From JBPYCR01 sp051846915 (GTDB taxonomy: Bacteria > Bacillota > Bacilli > Bacillales > Amphibacillaceae): 64,000 nt of DNA. The DNA is taken from the NCBI RefSeq assembly GCF_051846915.1, contig NZ_JBPYCR010000011.1, positions 23,426 to 87,425 of the forward strand. Reading direction: 5' to 3'. The notes below the pieces were generated by a model that ran no database searches, had not been told where the DNA came from, and saw nothing but the letters and a program-made list of their open reading frames with translations. The translations under genes were made by a program, and so were the position numbers. Below are positions 24,261 through 33,233 of this stretch, in pieces. The first letter of the stretch is position 1; every line of letters begins with the position of its first letter.

Positions 24261-24701
24261 TTATCGTTCATTTGAAAAAGCATTGGCGACACCAAATTCA
24301 TTGTCCAAATATACACGGACATGTGAACTGAATGTCTTTAACTGTTTTCTGTTAGCTGCTAAATAGCTTTCCAGGTCGGAATGATCAATGTTCAAATAAT
24401 CTTTAACAATGGACGAACGTAACTGAATTAATTGTTTATACACTTGTTCATCTGCTTCCGGTAAGACTTTTTCGTCAATCAAAATATCTATAATATCGTT
24501 ATAGCTTCCCGGATCGCGCATAATAAACCCATCAATCATCATATTTCCAACATCAAGGATGGATTCAATCAATAAATGCACAGCCCGTTCCAAACTTAGT
24601 TTTTCAACAAACGTATGAACTGCTTGCTGTGGGTAGATATGAAGTATCGTATCCACATATTCCAACGTTTTTTCAATTTTACTGCGATCTACAAAATACA
24701 T
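24261..24701 (-). CDS. yutE: DUF86/HepT-like protein YutE
   Basis: This 146-residue all-helical protein of the DUF86 (HepT-like HEPN) family has a C-terminal RSSIVKDYL segment that resembles the RX4-6Y/H ribonuclease motif of HEPN proteins. No MNT-type nucleotidyltransferase antitoxin is next to it, so it is a solitary chromosomal copy as in B. subtilis. Start at 24701 follows GAGGTG. Function unknown; toxin activity is not implied without the partner. Confidence 0.82.
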   Translation of the reverse strand: MYFVDRSKIEKTLEYVDTILHIYPQQAVHTFVEKLSLERAVHLLIESILDVGNMMIDGFIMRDPGSYNDIIDILIDEKVLPEADEQVYKQLIQLRSSIVKDYLNIDHSDLESYLAANRKQLKTFSSHVRVYLDNEFGVANAFSNER

Positions 24702-24895
24702 TCCAATCACCTCAACCTTTTTTCATCTCTATCATACCACATTTCAGGTTTTGACTGAATATTATACAGTTCAAGCAACTTGAGTTAAGTTAAATTCACT
24801 ATTATAGTTTATTCTTATATGTACATGCTCTAAGGCTGACATGGTATACTGAAATAGAAGCATTATTTCAGAATAATTCGAGAAAGGGTGGGTAA

Positions 24896-26326
24896 ATGGT
24901 GAATAAAAATACCATATTGGATATGGATGCTACATCAATCGCTGCAGCAATAAAAATGCAATCTGTTACAAGTTCAGACGCTGTCACAGCTTATATCACC
25001 CATATGAAGAAAGTGAATCCACACTTAAATGCGATGGTTGAAGACCGTTTTACTTTTGCATTACAGGAAGCCGAACAAGTGGACAAGAACATAAATGACG
25101 ACCAAAAAAACAAACCGCTTTATGGTGTACCAATTAGCGTAAAAGAATCTTTTCATGTCAAAAAAATGAAAACAACTGGAGGTTTAATTCATCGGCAGGA
25201 TATAATCTCTTCCACTGATGCAGATGTTGTTACCAAACTAAAAAATGCGGGAGCCATTATTTTAGGGAAGTCAAATACCCCAACTTTATGTTTTTCACAA
25301 GAAACAGATAATAAATTATACGGTCGAACAAATAACGCCTGGGATGTAACACGAACTGCTGGTGGTTCCAGTGGAGGTGAAGGCGCGTTACTTGGAGCCG
25401 GGGGTGCTGCCGCAGGAATTGGATCTGATATTGGCGGTTCCATCCGTTTTCCTGCCCATTTTAACGGGGTCGTTGGATTTAAACCGGGGACAGATAAAGT
25501 ATCATTAAATGGACACTTCCCTACAAATTCACATCCGCTACAAATTAGGATGCTCGGGATGGGACCAATGGGAAAATCCGTGCGAGATATGGAGCTTTTC
25601 CATAACATTATGGCATATGAACCGGTTTCGATAAAATCGTTAAATGATATGAAAATAGACATATATCCTACGAATGACAATTACCCATTATCCAATTCAA
25701 CAAAGGATATCATCGAAAAAATAAGCACTAAGTTAAGTAGCTCATATGATGTGAAACGTATTTTACCGCCTTTTTTTGAAGACAGCGCAAAAATATGGCA
25801 GGAACTTATGTCTATTAATGGTGCGGCGGAAATTAAAAAACTTGCACTCAACAACAATGGATCCAGCGTAATCACTTCTTATATGAAAGAAAAGTGGGCA
25901 AATAATACAAACATGCATCCTTATTTATCTTGGGCATTAATCGGCGCGAATTTATTTAAGCCATCCTTCAAAAGATTAGCTGAAATTCAGTCTGTTCTCG
26001 AACGTGGAGATGAAATTTTGAACGCTTACTTGAAAAATCGTTTGCTCATTTTCCCTGTGTATCATACTGCCGCTTCAAGTCATAGTTCTACATTCAAGGA
26101 AATATTTTCCATTAGAAAAACATATATAAAATTCATGCCATATATCGCCTACGCAAATGTTTGGGGTTTGCCATCACTCACTGTACCCGTTGGAGTAAAT
26201 GAGGAAAACATGCCGATTAGCGTACAGGTTATGAGTATAAATGGTAACGAACAAGCGATATTTCAACTCGGAAAAATATTGGAAGATGAATTCAGGGGCT
26301 ATGTTCGCAGCACGCAATTTGATTAA
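24896..26326 (+). CDS. Amidase-signature family hydrolase
   Basis: This 476-residue hydrolase shows the Ser-cisSer-Lys triad: K83 in GVPISVKESF, cis-serine S158/S159 in TAGGSSGGEGA and the nucleophile S182 in GSDIGGSIRFPAHFNG. Such enzymes hydrolyse amides, including fatty-acid amides and peptide amides; specificity cannot be told. It is cytosolic, with no signal peptide. It interrupts the yutE-yutD order known from B. subtilis, so it is an accessory insertion here. GAAAGGGTGGG lies before the ATG. Confidence 0.88.
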   Translation: MVNKNTILDMDATSIAAAIKMQSVTSSDAVTAYITHMKKVNPHLNAMVEDRFTFALQEAEQVDKNINDDQKNKPLYGVPISVKESFHVKKMKTTGGLIHRQDIISSTDADVVTKLKNAGAIILGKSNTPTLCFSQETDNKLYGRTNNAWDVTRTAGGSSGGEGALLGAGGAAAGIGSDIGGSIRFPAHFNGVVGFKPGTDKVSLNGHFPTNSHPLQIRMLGMGPMGKSVRDMELFHNIMAYEPVSIKSLNDMKIDIYPTNDNYPLSNSTKDIIEKISTKLSSSYDVKRILPPFFEDSAKIWQELMSINGAAEIKKLALNNNGSSVITSYMKEKWANNTNMHPYLSWALIGANLFKPSFKRLAEIQSVLERGDEILNAYLKNRLLIFPVYHTAASSHSSTFKEIFSIRKTYIKFMPYIAYANVWGLPSLTVPVGVNEENMPISVQVMSINGNEQAIFQLGKILEDEFRGYVRSTQFD

Positions 26327-26394
26327 TTTCCACTTATTGGATTTATACTTCCTCTCCACTTGGCAAAAGCTATAAGGAGAAAGGAATGAGTTAA

Positions 26395-26667
26395 ATGAGT
26401 GAAAAGGATCTTGAATTTAGAAAGGAAAAGGAAGATCGGTATTCCAACATTTCCAATGTGGACGAAAACGAATATTTAATTCCTGAAGAATTTCCTGAGG
26501 GTTCCTTTGGTTCACCAATTAATGCTGATGAAGCTGTATTCAGTAAATCAACCCCATGGCAGAAAGGACAACGCCGGCAAAGTGCTTTCGTTTACCCTGA
26601 TAAAGACCGGCATGATGATCTGCCAAGACAAACGCCAGGATCCCATCCGATCCATGACGAAGAATAG
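26395..26667 (+). CDS. Small acidic conserved protein, function unknown
   Basis: The 90-residue hydrophilic protein has no membrane segment. The central EEFPEGSFGSPI motif and the SAFVYPDKDRHDDLPRQTPG tail look like a family of small cytosolic Bacillaceae proteins that I recall as unnamed. AAGGAG lies ahead of the ATG; tandem transcription from the amidase is possible (gap 68 bases). It ends at a good terminator. Confidence 0.65.
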   Translation: MSEKDLEFRKEKEDRYSNISNVDENEYLIPEEFPEGSFGSPINADEAVFSKSTPWQKGQRRQSAFVYPDKDRHDDLPRQTPGSHPIHDEE

Positions 26668-26680
26668 TTATGTTAAATGA

Positions 26681-26715
26681 AAACAAACCGCTCAACTTCC
26701 AGGCGGTTTGTTTTT
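26681..26715. terminator. Terminator between the acidic protein gene and yutD
   Basis: AAACAAACCGC / GCGGTTTGTTTTT; the convergent yutD stop lies at its right edge. Confidence 0.9.
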
Positions 26716-26986
26716 AATCCACTTTTTGCAATACAAAATAAGCACAACCAAAATTGCAGTACTCATATAAATAATCATCCAACGTACTTATTTTTGAATC
26801 AAATGTCGCTTTTGTGTTTTCGTCATCATAAAATCCTTTTAATCTTAATTGATTATAACCCCAATCTCCGACGATAAAATCATATTTTTTTAAAACATCT
26901 GAGTACCTTTCTTTTAAAACATCTTCCTGTAAAGCACTTTTTATATCTTCCATTACTTTATATTTTTTTCCATTTATTTCAACCAT
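26714..26986 (-). CDS. yutD: YutD-family protein (DUF1027)
   Basis: The 90-residue cytosolic protein has the YutD signature RYSDVLKKYDFIVGDWGYNQ, then LRLKGF, and a C-terminal EYCNFGCAYFVLQK. The two cysteines in CNFGC could bind a metal, but this is not established. Function is unknown. Its position before yutC agrees with B. subtilis. Confidence 0.88.
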   Translation of the reverse strand: MVEINGKKYKVMEDIKSALQEDVLKERYSDVLKKYDFIVGDWGYNQLRLKGFYDDENTKATFDSKISTLDDYLYEYCNFGCAYFVLQKVD

Positions 26987-27118
26987 CTATCTCACCCCAC
27001 TAAACTGCCTATAGTTTACCATACTTCATCCTTATACAACCAGAAATATTTATCTGTATGAATCGAAAATATAATCACAAACTAACAAAGATGAAAAAAT
27101 AAAGGAGGGAAAATTAAA

Positions 27119-27688
27119 ATGGTAAAAAAAATGTCACTGACCTTTCTCCTGATTGGCGGGTTATCTCTATTCATGATCGGGTGTTCCGAAAATAACGACG
27201 CTACAGAAGACGGTAACAAGTTGGATCAGCTTGATCCTACTCTAGAAAAATCTACAAACACTGATAATCAAATTAACAAACTTGGTTATGTGCGATATAC
27301 GCAAGATGAAATCAAGGAAGATAATGAACGAAATCGGGCTGTCACAATGGACCGTGATAAAATGGCTGACATTATTGCTCGTATCATTTTAAGAAATGAT
27401 GACTTTGCAGAAGTAGCCACACTCGTAACCGACGAACAAGTACTAATTGCTTATCAAACAAATGATGACCAGGTTACGGAATACACATCCGATATCGCCA
27501 GGAAATCAGCCATGTCAATCGTACCCGCCTATTACGAGATATATGTTTCTGATAATGATGTGTTAATGAATGATATTCACAGTTTGAAAAATTCAACAAC
27601 AGAAAATAAAAATTACGAAAACACGGTAAACGCCATTATCAAGGAAATGAAAAAAACACCTCAAGGTCAAGAAAGGAAAACAGATTAA
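27119..27688 (+). CDS. yutC: YhcN/YlaJ-family sporulation lipoprotein (YutC)
   Basis: The 189-residue lipoprotein has the lipobox LFMIGC (lipid cysteine near residue 22), an acidic spacer, and a YhcN/YlaJ domain (LGYVRYTQDEIKED, MADIIARIILRNDDFAEVATLVTDE). Members are made during sporulation and sit in the spore envelope. AAAGGAGGG lies before the ATG. In B. subtilis lipA follows yutC; here a repeat element and then lytH follow instead. Confidence 0.87.
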   Translation: MVKKMSLTFLLIGGLSLFMIGCSENNDATEDGNKLDQLDPTLEKSTNTDNQINKLGYVRYTQDEIKEDNERNRAVTMDRDKMADIIARIILRNDDFAEVATLVTDEQVLIAYQTNDDQVTEYTSDIARKSAMSIVPAYYEIYVSDNDVLMNDIHSLKNSTTENKNYENTVNAIIKEMKKTPQGQERKTD

Positions 27689-27763
27689 TAATTAATCGGA
27701 CTAACTCATTCTTCTAACTTCTCCCTATGATGTTAGTCCTCCTTATTAAAATTAAATGATTTT

Positions 27764-27919
27764 TAAGAAAAGCGCAAGCGCCCTGTTCAGCCCCGACAAG
27801 CTTAAGCAAGAATTCGTAGTGACGGTTTTTGTCACGAAGAATTATTGCTTAAGACCTCGAGGGGCTGGGCGCTTAAGCTAGACAGCTATGCGCAAATTTT
27901 TTATACTTTCTGACCTTTT
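27764..27919 (+). repeat. Dispersed hairpin repeat, copy 1
   Basis: The unit starts AAGAAAAGCGCAAGCGCCCTG, pairs CAGCCCCGACAAGCTTAAGCAA with TTGCTTAAGACCTCGAGGGGCTG over a long stem and ends TTTTATAC.TTC. It is about 155 bases long. Two more copies lie at 28931 and 29084. This is the Bacillaceae type of intergenic repeat. Confidence 0.92.
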
Positions 27920-27961
27920 TAAAAAAACAATTCGAATGTTACGCCTGGGAGTGAAAGAATA

Positions 27962-28933
27962 TTGTTTAATAAATTAGCCTATATTTCTGTTTTGATAATT
28001 TCAATTTCTTTGATCTTATCACAAGCTGTTTTTGCCGAAGAAGATACAGAAATTTATGATAAACGTATGGCCCTTTATAAAAAGACAGAAGCAGTAACAC
28101 TTGTGCCTTGGTATTATATTGCTGCGATTGATCAATATGAAAGACAGGTTAATAAAGATTTACCGGATGACCAGCTTGTCTCCATTCAAATAGCCCCGGA
28201 AAAATGGTATGGAATCGGTAATTCTTCCATGATAAGTGATGCGAGAGTTATTAAGATGTTTAACGGTATCGGAAAAGATGGAAATGGTGATGGTAAGGCA
28301 AAGAGGGATAATCCGGAAGACATTTTATACACAATGTCAAATGACTTAATCAAAACTGGACCAACTGTAGATGATTTCAAAATAGCTTTATGGAACTATT
28401 ATAAACGGGATCTCTCTGTAAAAACCATTACGAATACAGCAAAGGTATTTCAAACATTCAACGATATTCATTTAACCGACAGAGCATTTCCTGTATCTCT
28501 TCAACATAATTATAGCTTTCTGAATACATGGGGGGACCGACGTGGATTCGGAGGGTTAAGAATACATGAAGGTACAGATATATTTGCAAATTACGGGACA
28601 CCGGTAAAATCGACAACATATGGTGTAATCGAATTGATGGGTTGGAATTTATATGGCGGTTGGAGAATTGGCATTCGGGATATATTCAATATTTACCATT
28701 ATTATGGGCATTTGAACGGCTATAGTGATGACATTGATGTCGGACAAATTGTTAAGCCCGGAGATCAATTGGGCAGTGTTGGTTCAAGTGGCTATGGTCC
28801 GCCAGGGACTTCAGGGAAGTTCCCGCCACATTTACATTATGGGATGTATAAAGATAACGGGAAAACAGAATGGTCTTTTGACCCGTATCCTTATTTAAAA
28901 AAATGGGAGCGCATGGAGAAACAAGCAAATTAA
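27962..28933 (+). CDS. lytH: LytH-type L-Ala-D-Glu endopeptidase (YunA, M23 family)
   Basis: The exported 323-residue protein has a signal peptide ending near VFA-EED (residue 25) and a C-terminal M23/LytM zinc peptidase domain. Metal and active-site residues are H202 and D206 in IHEGTDIF, and H290/H292 in PPHLHYGMY. B. subtilis LytH trims muropeptides to single L-Ala in spore cortex formation. The start is TTG behind GGGAG. The stop codon TAA coincides with the first bases of a dispersed repeat, so the C-terminus may be slightly altered by that insertion. Confidence 0.9.
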   Translation: MFNKLAYISVLIISISLILSQAVFAEEDTEIYDKRMALYKKTEAVTLVPWYYIAAIDQYERQVNKDLPDDQLVSIQIAPEKWYGIGNSSMISDARVIKMFNGIGKDGNGDGKAKRDNPEDILYTMSNDLIKTGPTVDDFKIALWNYYKRDLSVKTITNTAKVFQTFNDIHLTDRAFPVSLQHNYSFLNTWGDRRGFGGLRIHEGTDIFANYGTPVKSTTYGVIELMGWNLYGGWRIGIRDIFNIYHYYGHLNGYSDDIDVGQIVKPGDQLGSVGSSGYGPPGTSGKFPPHLHYGMYKDNGKTEWSFDPYPYLKKWERMEKQAN

Positions 28934-29083
28934 GAAAAGCGCAAGCGCCCTGTTAAGCCCCGACAAGCTTAAGTAAGAAATCGTAGTGGCGATTTTGCCA
29001 CGAAGAGTTATTGCTTAAGACCTCGAGGGGCTGGGCGCTGGAGCTAGACAGCTATGCGCCAAAATTTTATACTTCCTTATCTT
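28931..29083 (+). repeat. Dispersed hairpin repeat, copy 2
   Basis: The same unit as copy 1, starting TAAGAAAAGCGCAAGCGCC. Its first TAA is the lytH stop codon. It is directly followed by copy 3, giving a tandem pair. Confidence 0.92.
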
Positions 29084-29240
29084 TTAAGAAAAGCGCAAGC
29101 GCCCTGGTCAGTCTCGACAAGCTTAAGCAAGAAATCGTAGTGGCGGTTTTTGCCACGAAGAGTTATTGCTTAAGACCTCGAGGGGCTCGGCGCTTAAGCT
29201 AGACATTTATGCACAAAATTTTATACATTCTTACCTTTTA
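29084..29240 (+). repeat. Dispersed hairpin repeat, copy 3
   Basis: Tandem to copy 2 at a period of about 155 bases, with the same long stem and tail. It abuts the terminator of the metS operon. Confidence 0.92.
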
Positions 29241-29276
29241 AAAAGAGACCGGATGATCGCTATCATTTCCCGGTCC
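29239..29276 (-). terminator. Terminator of the NSS transporter-metS operon
   Basis: Minus strand: GACCGG..ATGAT / ATCATCCGGTC, then a T-run. Confidence 0.85.
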
Positions 29277-29286
29277 CCTTTCTTTG

Positions 29287-29394
29287 TTATTTATTTGCTT
29301 TCGCTTTTTTAACAGCGTTCATAATGCTTGCTGCAAATCCACCCCATAATAATATCATTCCAATAATCATTACGATAATAGCACTACCACTCAT
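29287..29394 (-). CDS. metS: MetS-like small subunit of NSS amino-acid transporter
   Basis: The 35-residue peptide consists of one transmembrane helix (GSAIIVMIIGMILLWGGFAA) and a lysine-rich tail. It matches the MetS family, the small subunit required by Corynebacterium MetP-type methionine/alanine importers. AAGGAGG lies seven bases upstream. It follows the NSS gene by 20 bases and precedes the operon terminator, so it is cotranscribed. Confidence 0.9.
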   Translation of the reverse strand: MSGSAIIVMIIGMILLWGGFAASIMNAVKKAKANK

Positions 29395-29414
29395 AGTTGT
29401 TCCTCCTTTAATAC

Positions 29415-30929
29415 TTATTTGTTATTTGGAGATTTCCATTTCGTGGCTGTTAGAAGCAATCCAATAACCAATGCCGCTGCTGCAACGGCCCAGCCACCGA
29501 ACGTTATGAACATATCAGGGTAACCTTCATAATTTCCTGTCTCATTACCTTCACCTGTAAATTCTTTTAACAAATTCAGCTTAAACAAACCAATCAACAT
29601 ATAACCCAATACAATTGGTGTGATAATGCTTAAACTTATCGTCCACCACGAACCAAGCTTGATATCGGAAAATTCGTCGGCATGCGCACGGAAATCTTTC
29701 AATTTACGCAAGAACCATGCGAGTAACACAACTTCAACAAGACCGACAAAAGCAACGCCAAACTGGTTGATGAAATAATCTGCTGCATCCAGGAAAAACA
29801 TACCACCTTGTGTAGCGAATAATAAAGAAGTTATCGCGGCAATTCCACCACCTACAGCAACTGCTCGTGAACGGGACATGCCAAACTTGTCAACGAGTCC
29901 TGCAATATATGTTTCAATAATCGACATTAACGAAGTCAGCCCGGCTAATACGAGAGAGGCAAAGAAAAGAAAGCCAAAGAATTCATTAAATGCCGGAAAT
30001 TCATTGATGATCGCTGGAAATACAACGAACGCCAAACCGACACCACCAGCTACAACTTCATCAACACTAACTCCTTGTTGAACTGCCATAAATCCAAGGA
30101 TTGAAAACACACCGATTCCGGCTAACAACTCAAAGCTTGAATTTCCAAGCCCAGTAATGAAGGCGTTGTTTGTAATATCCGATTTTTTTGGCAAATAACT
30201 GGAATACGTAATCATAATAGCAAATGCAATTGACAGAGTGAAAAATATTTGTCCATATGCAGCAACCCATACAGATGGAGATAAAATTTGACTGAAATCA
30301 GGTTGAAAAAATGCATTTAAACCTTCCGCTGCCCCCGGTAATGTTACTGCCCGTATAACAATAATAAGAAAAATAACTAATAGAGTTGGGATCATAATTC
30401 TGTTTGCCATCTCTATCCCTTTTTTAACGCCTTGATACAAAATACCTAACACGACAATCCAAACAATAATTAATGGAATAAGTACACCGGGAACTAAGCT
30501 GCCCGTTTGGCCGGGATCAACAGCCAAATTGAGATAATCACTAAATAAAAAGCTTTCCGTATCTGTTCCCCAACTTAAATTTAATGAGAAAATGGAGTAC
30601 GAAATTGCCCATGCAATAATAACGGAATAATATGTGGAGATTACAAAAGCAACGATGACTCCCCACCATCCTACCCACTCCATTTTAGGATTTATTTTTT
30701 TGAATGATAGTGGGGCTGATCCACGATATTTATGCCCAATTGTAAATTCCATAATCAGAATCGGAATACCTGCAGTAAATAATGCAATTAAGTAGGGAAT
30801 AAAGAATGCTCCACCACCATTTTCATATGCCGTAGCAGGAAAGCGCCATATATTTCCCAGACCTACAGCAGATCCCATAGCAGCCATAATAAACCCCGCT
30901 CTTGTACCCCATTGAGAACGTTTATCCAT
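29415..30929 (-). CDS. Sodium-dependent amino-acid transporter (NSS/SNF family)
   Basis: This 504-residue transporter of the neurotransmitter:sodium symporter family has about 12 helices. TM1 bears GSAVGLGNIWRFPATAYENG, the Na+ and substrate site, and TM6 GQIFFTLSIAFAIMI. It carries an amino acid, probably methionine and/or alanine, into the cell with Na+. The presence of metS downstream supports the MetP subclass. TTAAAGGAGG precedes the ATG and a strong sigma-A promoter lies 76 bases further upstream. Confidence 0.92.
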   Translation of the reverse strand: MDKRSQWGTRAGFIMAAMGSAVGLGNIWRFPATAYENGGGAFFIPYLIALFTAGIPILIMEFTIGHKYRGSAPLSFKKINPKMEWVGWWGVIVAFVISTYYSVIIAWAISYSIFSLNLSWGTDTESFLFSDYLNLAVDPGQTGSLVPGVLIPLIIVWIVVLGILYQGVKKGIEMANRIMIPTLLVIFLIIVIRAVTLPGAAEGLNAFFQPDFSQILSPSVWVAAYGQIFFTLSIAFAIMITYSSYLPKKSDITNNAFITGLGNSSFELLAGIGVFSILGFMAVQQGVSVDEVVAGGVGLAFVVFPAIINEFPAFNEFFGFLFFASLVLAGLTSLMSIIETYIAGLVDKFGMSRSRAVAVGGGIAAITSLLFATQGGMFFLDAADYFINQFGVAFVGLVEVVLLAWFLRKLKDFRAHADEFSDIKLGSWWTISLSIITPIVLGYMLIGLFKLNLLKEFTGEGNETGNYEGYPDMFITFGGWAVAAAALVIGLLLTATKWKSPNNK

Positions 30930-31004
30930 GTATAAACCTCCTTTAAATATTATCCCTCAATCAACAGGTTGAGGAATGTTGTAAATTATCTGATATTTAA
31001 GTTT

Positions 31005-31033
31005 ATTATACTTACACTGCTTGCTTTAGTCAA
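31005..31033 (-). promoter_or_regulatory. Sigma-A promoter of the NSS-metS operon
   Basis: Minus strand TTGACT, 17 bases, TATAAT. A dyad (CCTCAACCTGTTGATTGAGG) lies in the leader at 30955-30974. The rest of the region up to 31306 contains no gene. Confidence 0.8.
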
Positions 31034-31243
31034 AAGATGCATGCAGATCAGCGTATAATATACATTTTTTTACATCACCTCTTTTCCATTAATATTAGAC
31101 ACGTGTCGTTGAGCATATCACCTCTTGACAATATCTTCAAGTTAAAAACTGTCACGAATTTATTCGATTTTCCTACTGTATGATGCCCCCTCATCATACA
31201 ACTAGTCGATTATAGATATAACAGCATCTTGCAGATCAAGCAC

Positions 31244-31289
31244 AAGAATTACGACGGTACTTTTTAGAAAAGTTACCATCGTAATTCTT
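31244..31289. terminator. Long hairpin downstream of yunB
   Basis: AAGAATTACGA.GGTA pairs with TACC.TCGTAATTCTT with one mismatch in 16, loop of 14. No T-run follows on the minus strand, so termination is possible but not certain. Confidence 0.5.
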
Positions 31290-31306
31290 AGGGTGTTTTC
31301 GTTTTT

Positions 31307-32092
31307 CTACTCTTTGTTAAATCGCTTTTCAGGTACAGATATGGAAGGACCACCATCTCCACCTTGATTATAAAATTCCGGTACATCGCCCATAATTACT
31401 CTTGAATCGATAAGCACCCTTGTGTCTATTTTGGCTACCTCCGTCGAAAAAGGAATAACGACCTGTACATTGACAGTAACAGGAATGTAAATTTCGAATA
31501 ACGCGGCATTGACGCCAAATTCTTTTAGCTCGTGTACAACATCTGATTCCAGACTGCCGACGATTTCAAAGTGGACGGGTATTTTTGGCCCGAGGTTTGC
31601 TAAAATGGTATTACCTGTCGCTTGACCAATTGGTATTTCGACAACGGTTGGATCTTTTGCCGCTAAATCTCCTACCGTGTCACCAAATTCTACCGGATCC
31701 AACTCTGGATCATCCAAATCAATCTGCTCGCCTTTATTCATGCTATATAAAAAGTACTCAGCACGTTCCGTCGCTATTCGTAACGCTTGATTAACGGCGG
31801 AAGATTTCCAACCTAACGTAGCCACATTTCCGTTTTCATCCATATTCACTTCAACCAGATCTTCAAAGTTCATATTTTCAGTTGATTTTACAGCGGAGTT
31901 AATGGTTCTCGTTGCAAATTCAATTGTTTTTTCTTCCGCTATGTCCATTAATGGCGGTTTTATCTGCTTATCAATTAACCAAAGACTAAATAGTATGATA
32001 GCAAAAAAAAGAACGATCGTAATAAGAAAAAGAACGCTGGCTGGAGGCGGAGCAGCTCTTCCTCTTTTCATGCCGAATCGCCGTCTAAACAT
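31307..32092 (-). CDS. yunB: Sporulation protein YunB
   Basis: This 261-residue protein has one N-terminal transmembrane helix (about residues 17-40) after a very basic start (RRRFGMKRGR), and a large extracytoplasmic or intermembrane domain. It matches YunB, a mother-cell sporulation protein needed for efficient spore formation in B. subtilis. I chose ATG at 32092 because GAGGAGGT lies just upstream; the longer frame to 32113 includes that ribosome site. Conserved segment VEIPIGQATGNTILANLGPK. Confidence 0.88.
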   Translation of the reverse strand: MFRRRFGMKRGRAAPPPASVLFLITIVLFFAIILFSLWLIDKQIKPPLMDIAEEKTIEFATRTINSAVKSTENMNFEDLVEVNMDENGNVATLGWKSSAVNQALRIATERAEYFLYSMNKGEQIDLDDPELDPVEFGDTVGDLAAKDPTVVEIPIGQATGNTILANLGPKIPVHFEIVGSLESDVVHELKEFGVNAALFEIYIPVTVNVQVVIPFSTEVAKIDTRVLIDSRVIMGDVPEFYNQGGDGGPSISVPEKRFNKE

Positions 32093-32150
32093 AAAATACC
32101 TCCTCACCAACAATTTATGCTTGTTTCGAGGAGGTTAGAATCGTTAATTA

Positions 32151-33233
32151 TTAAGCTTGGCAGGAGTGAATAAGCACTTGTACATTGTACGCCATATCCA
32201 CTTCATAAGGGGAAATGGATTGGTCACTTGCATCTTTTATAATTCGAATAACAGGTCGGTCACATAGCGTTTTGTTTTGTCTAATGACAACTCCCGTCCT
32301 ACCGTCATTTAGCCTCACGGTTAATCCGTTTGGATAGACAGACACACTCTGCTTAAATGCCTCCACATACTGTTTCTCAAATTGCTGAATGGCACCGGCA
32401 TATAAAATTTCCAGTCCTTCGTGCGGAAGCATAGCAGACCGATACACCCTGTTACTCGTTACCGCATCAAACACATCAGCAATCGCAATGATTTTCCCGA
32501 ATGGATGAATAGCATCTCCTTTTATACCTCTTGGATAACCGGACCCGTCCAATCGTTCATGGTGCTGATATGCACAATGAGCAGCAACAGAGGAAATGGA
32601 GTTTTGTTTCCGCAAAAAATTGTACCCCAATTCCGTGTGGGTTTTCATAATGGCAAACTCGTCCGCTGTCAGCTTATCTGCTTTTTGTAAAATTTCTTCC
32701 TCAATAAAAATCTTACCGATATCATGCAATATAGCGCCAACTCCGAGCTCTGCCAATTGCGCGTCAGGGAGATTCACTTGTGAACCAATTGCGAGCGAAT
32801 AAATGGCGACATTAATTGAATGCTGAAATATGTAATCATCCGTAGCAAAGATATTTGTTAACATGGAAATCGTTTCATTGGAATTTCGTATATCTTTCAT
32901 TAGTTCATCAATAACAACAAGTAAATTTTGGCTTTTAGTTTCCAGTATGTATGCGTTGTTAAAGATGTCATCCTTTTTCAATCCGACAAAGGTTTCCTTC
33001 AACATGCCCATCGCTTTTATGCGCGTCTTTGCAGGAATCACATCTTCTACATAAATATCATCTGTTAGGGCGTCTTCGATGTGCACATAAGTTATATGTT
33101 GCTTTAATAGTCGATGGATCATTTTTTCGGTTAGTGCAGTTCCCTTTTGGATGAGCGGCAAATTGTTTTCATTATAGATTGATTGAGCAATTTTAGTTCC
33201 GGGTTTAACGGATCTCGTACTTACTAATCTCAC
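32151..33233 (-). CDS. HD-GYP-domain phosphodiesterase (cyclic-di-GMP type)
   Basis: This 360-residue protein carries an HD-GYP domain: HDIGK at 170-174, HTELGY near 199, HHERLDGSGYP at 224-234. The N-terminal 120 residues form an unrecognised sensory part without membrane segments. HD-GYP enzymes hydrolyse cyclic-di-GMP to GMP, though some Firmicute forms act on other nucleotides or only bind. GTG start behind TTAGGAG. It lies between yunB and yunC, an insertion with respect to B. subtilis order. It is probably a soluble signalling enzyme. Confidence 0.9.
   Translation of the reverse strand: MRLVSTRSVKPGTKIAQSIYNENNLPLIQKGTALTEKMIHRLLKQHITYVHIEDALTDDIYVEDVIPAKTRIKAMGMLKETFVGLKKDDIFNNAYILETKSQNLLVVIDELMKDIRNSNETISMLTNIFATDDYIFQHSINVAIYSLAIGSQVNLPDAQLAELGVGAILHDIGKIFIEEEILQKADKLTADEFAIMKTHTELGYNFLRKQNSISSVAAHCAYQHHERLDGSGYPRGIKGDAIHPFGKIIAIADVFDAVTSNRVYRSAMLPHEGLEILYAGAIQQFEKQYVEAFKQSVSVYPNGLTVRLNDGRTGVVIRQNKTLCDRPVIRIIKDASDQSISPYEVDMAYNVQVLIHSCQA

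Noticed and set aside
25189..25680. Open frame of 163 codons on the minus strand
   Set aside because: It is a shadow of the amidase gene on the other strand; low-complexity Pro/Ala/Ser composition and no ribosome site.
29011..29202. 63-codon plus-strand frame after lytH
   Set aside because: It runs entirely inside the dispersed repeat copies 2 and 3.
27764..29240. Possible CRISPR array (three similar repeats)
   Set aside because: Unit length is about 155 bp with internal long stems, copies are interrupted by a gene, and no cas genes are present; these are dispersed intergenic repeats.
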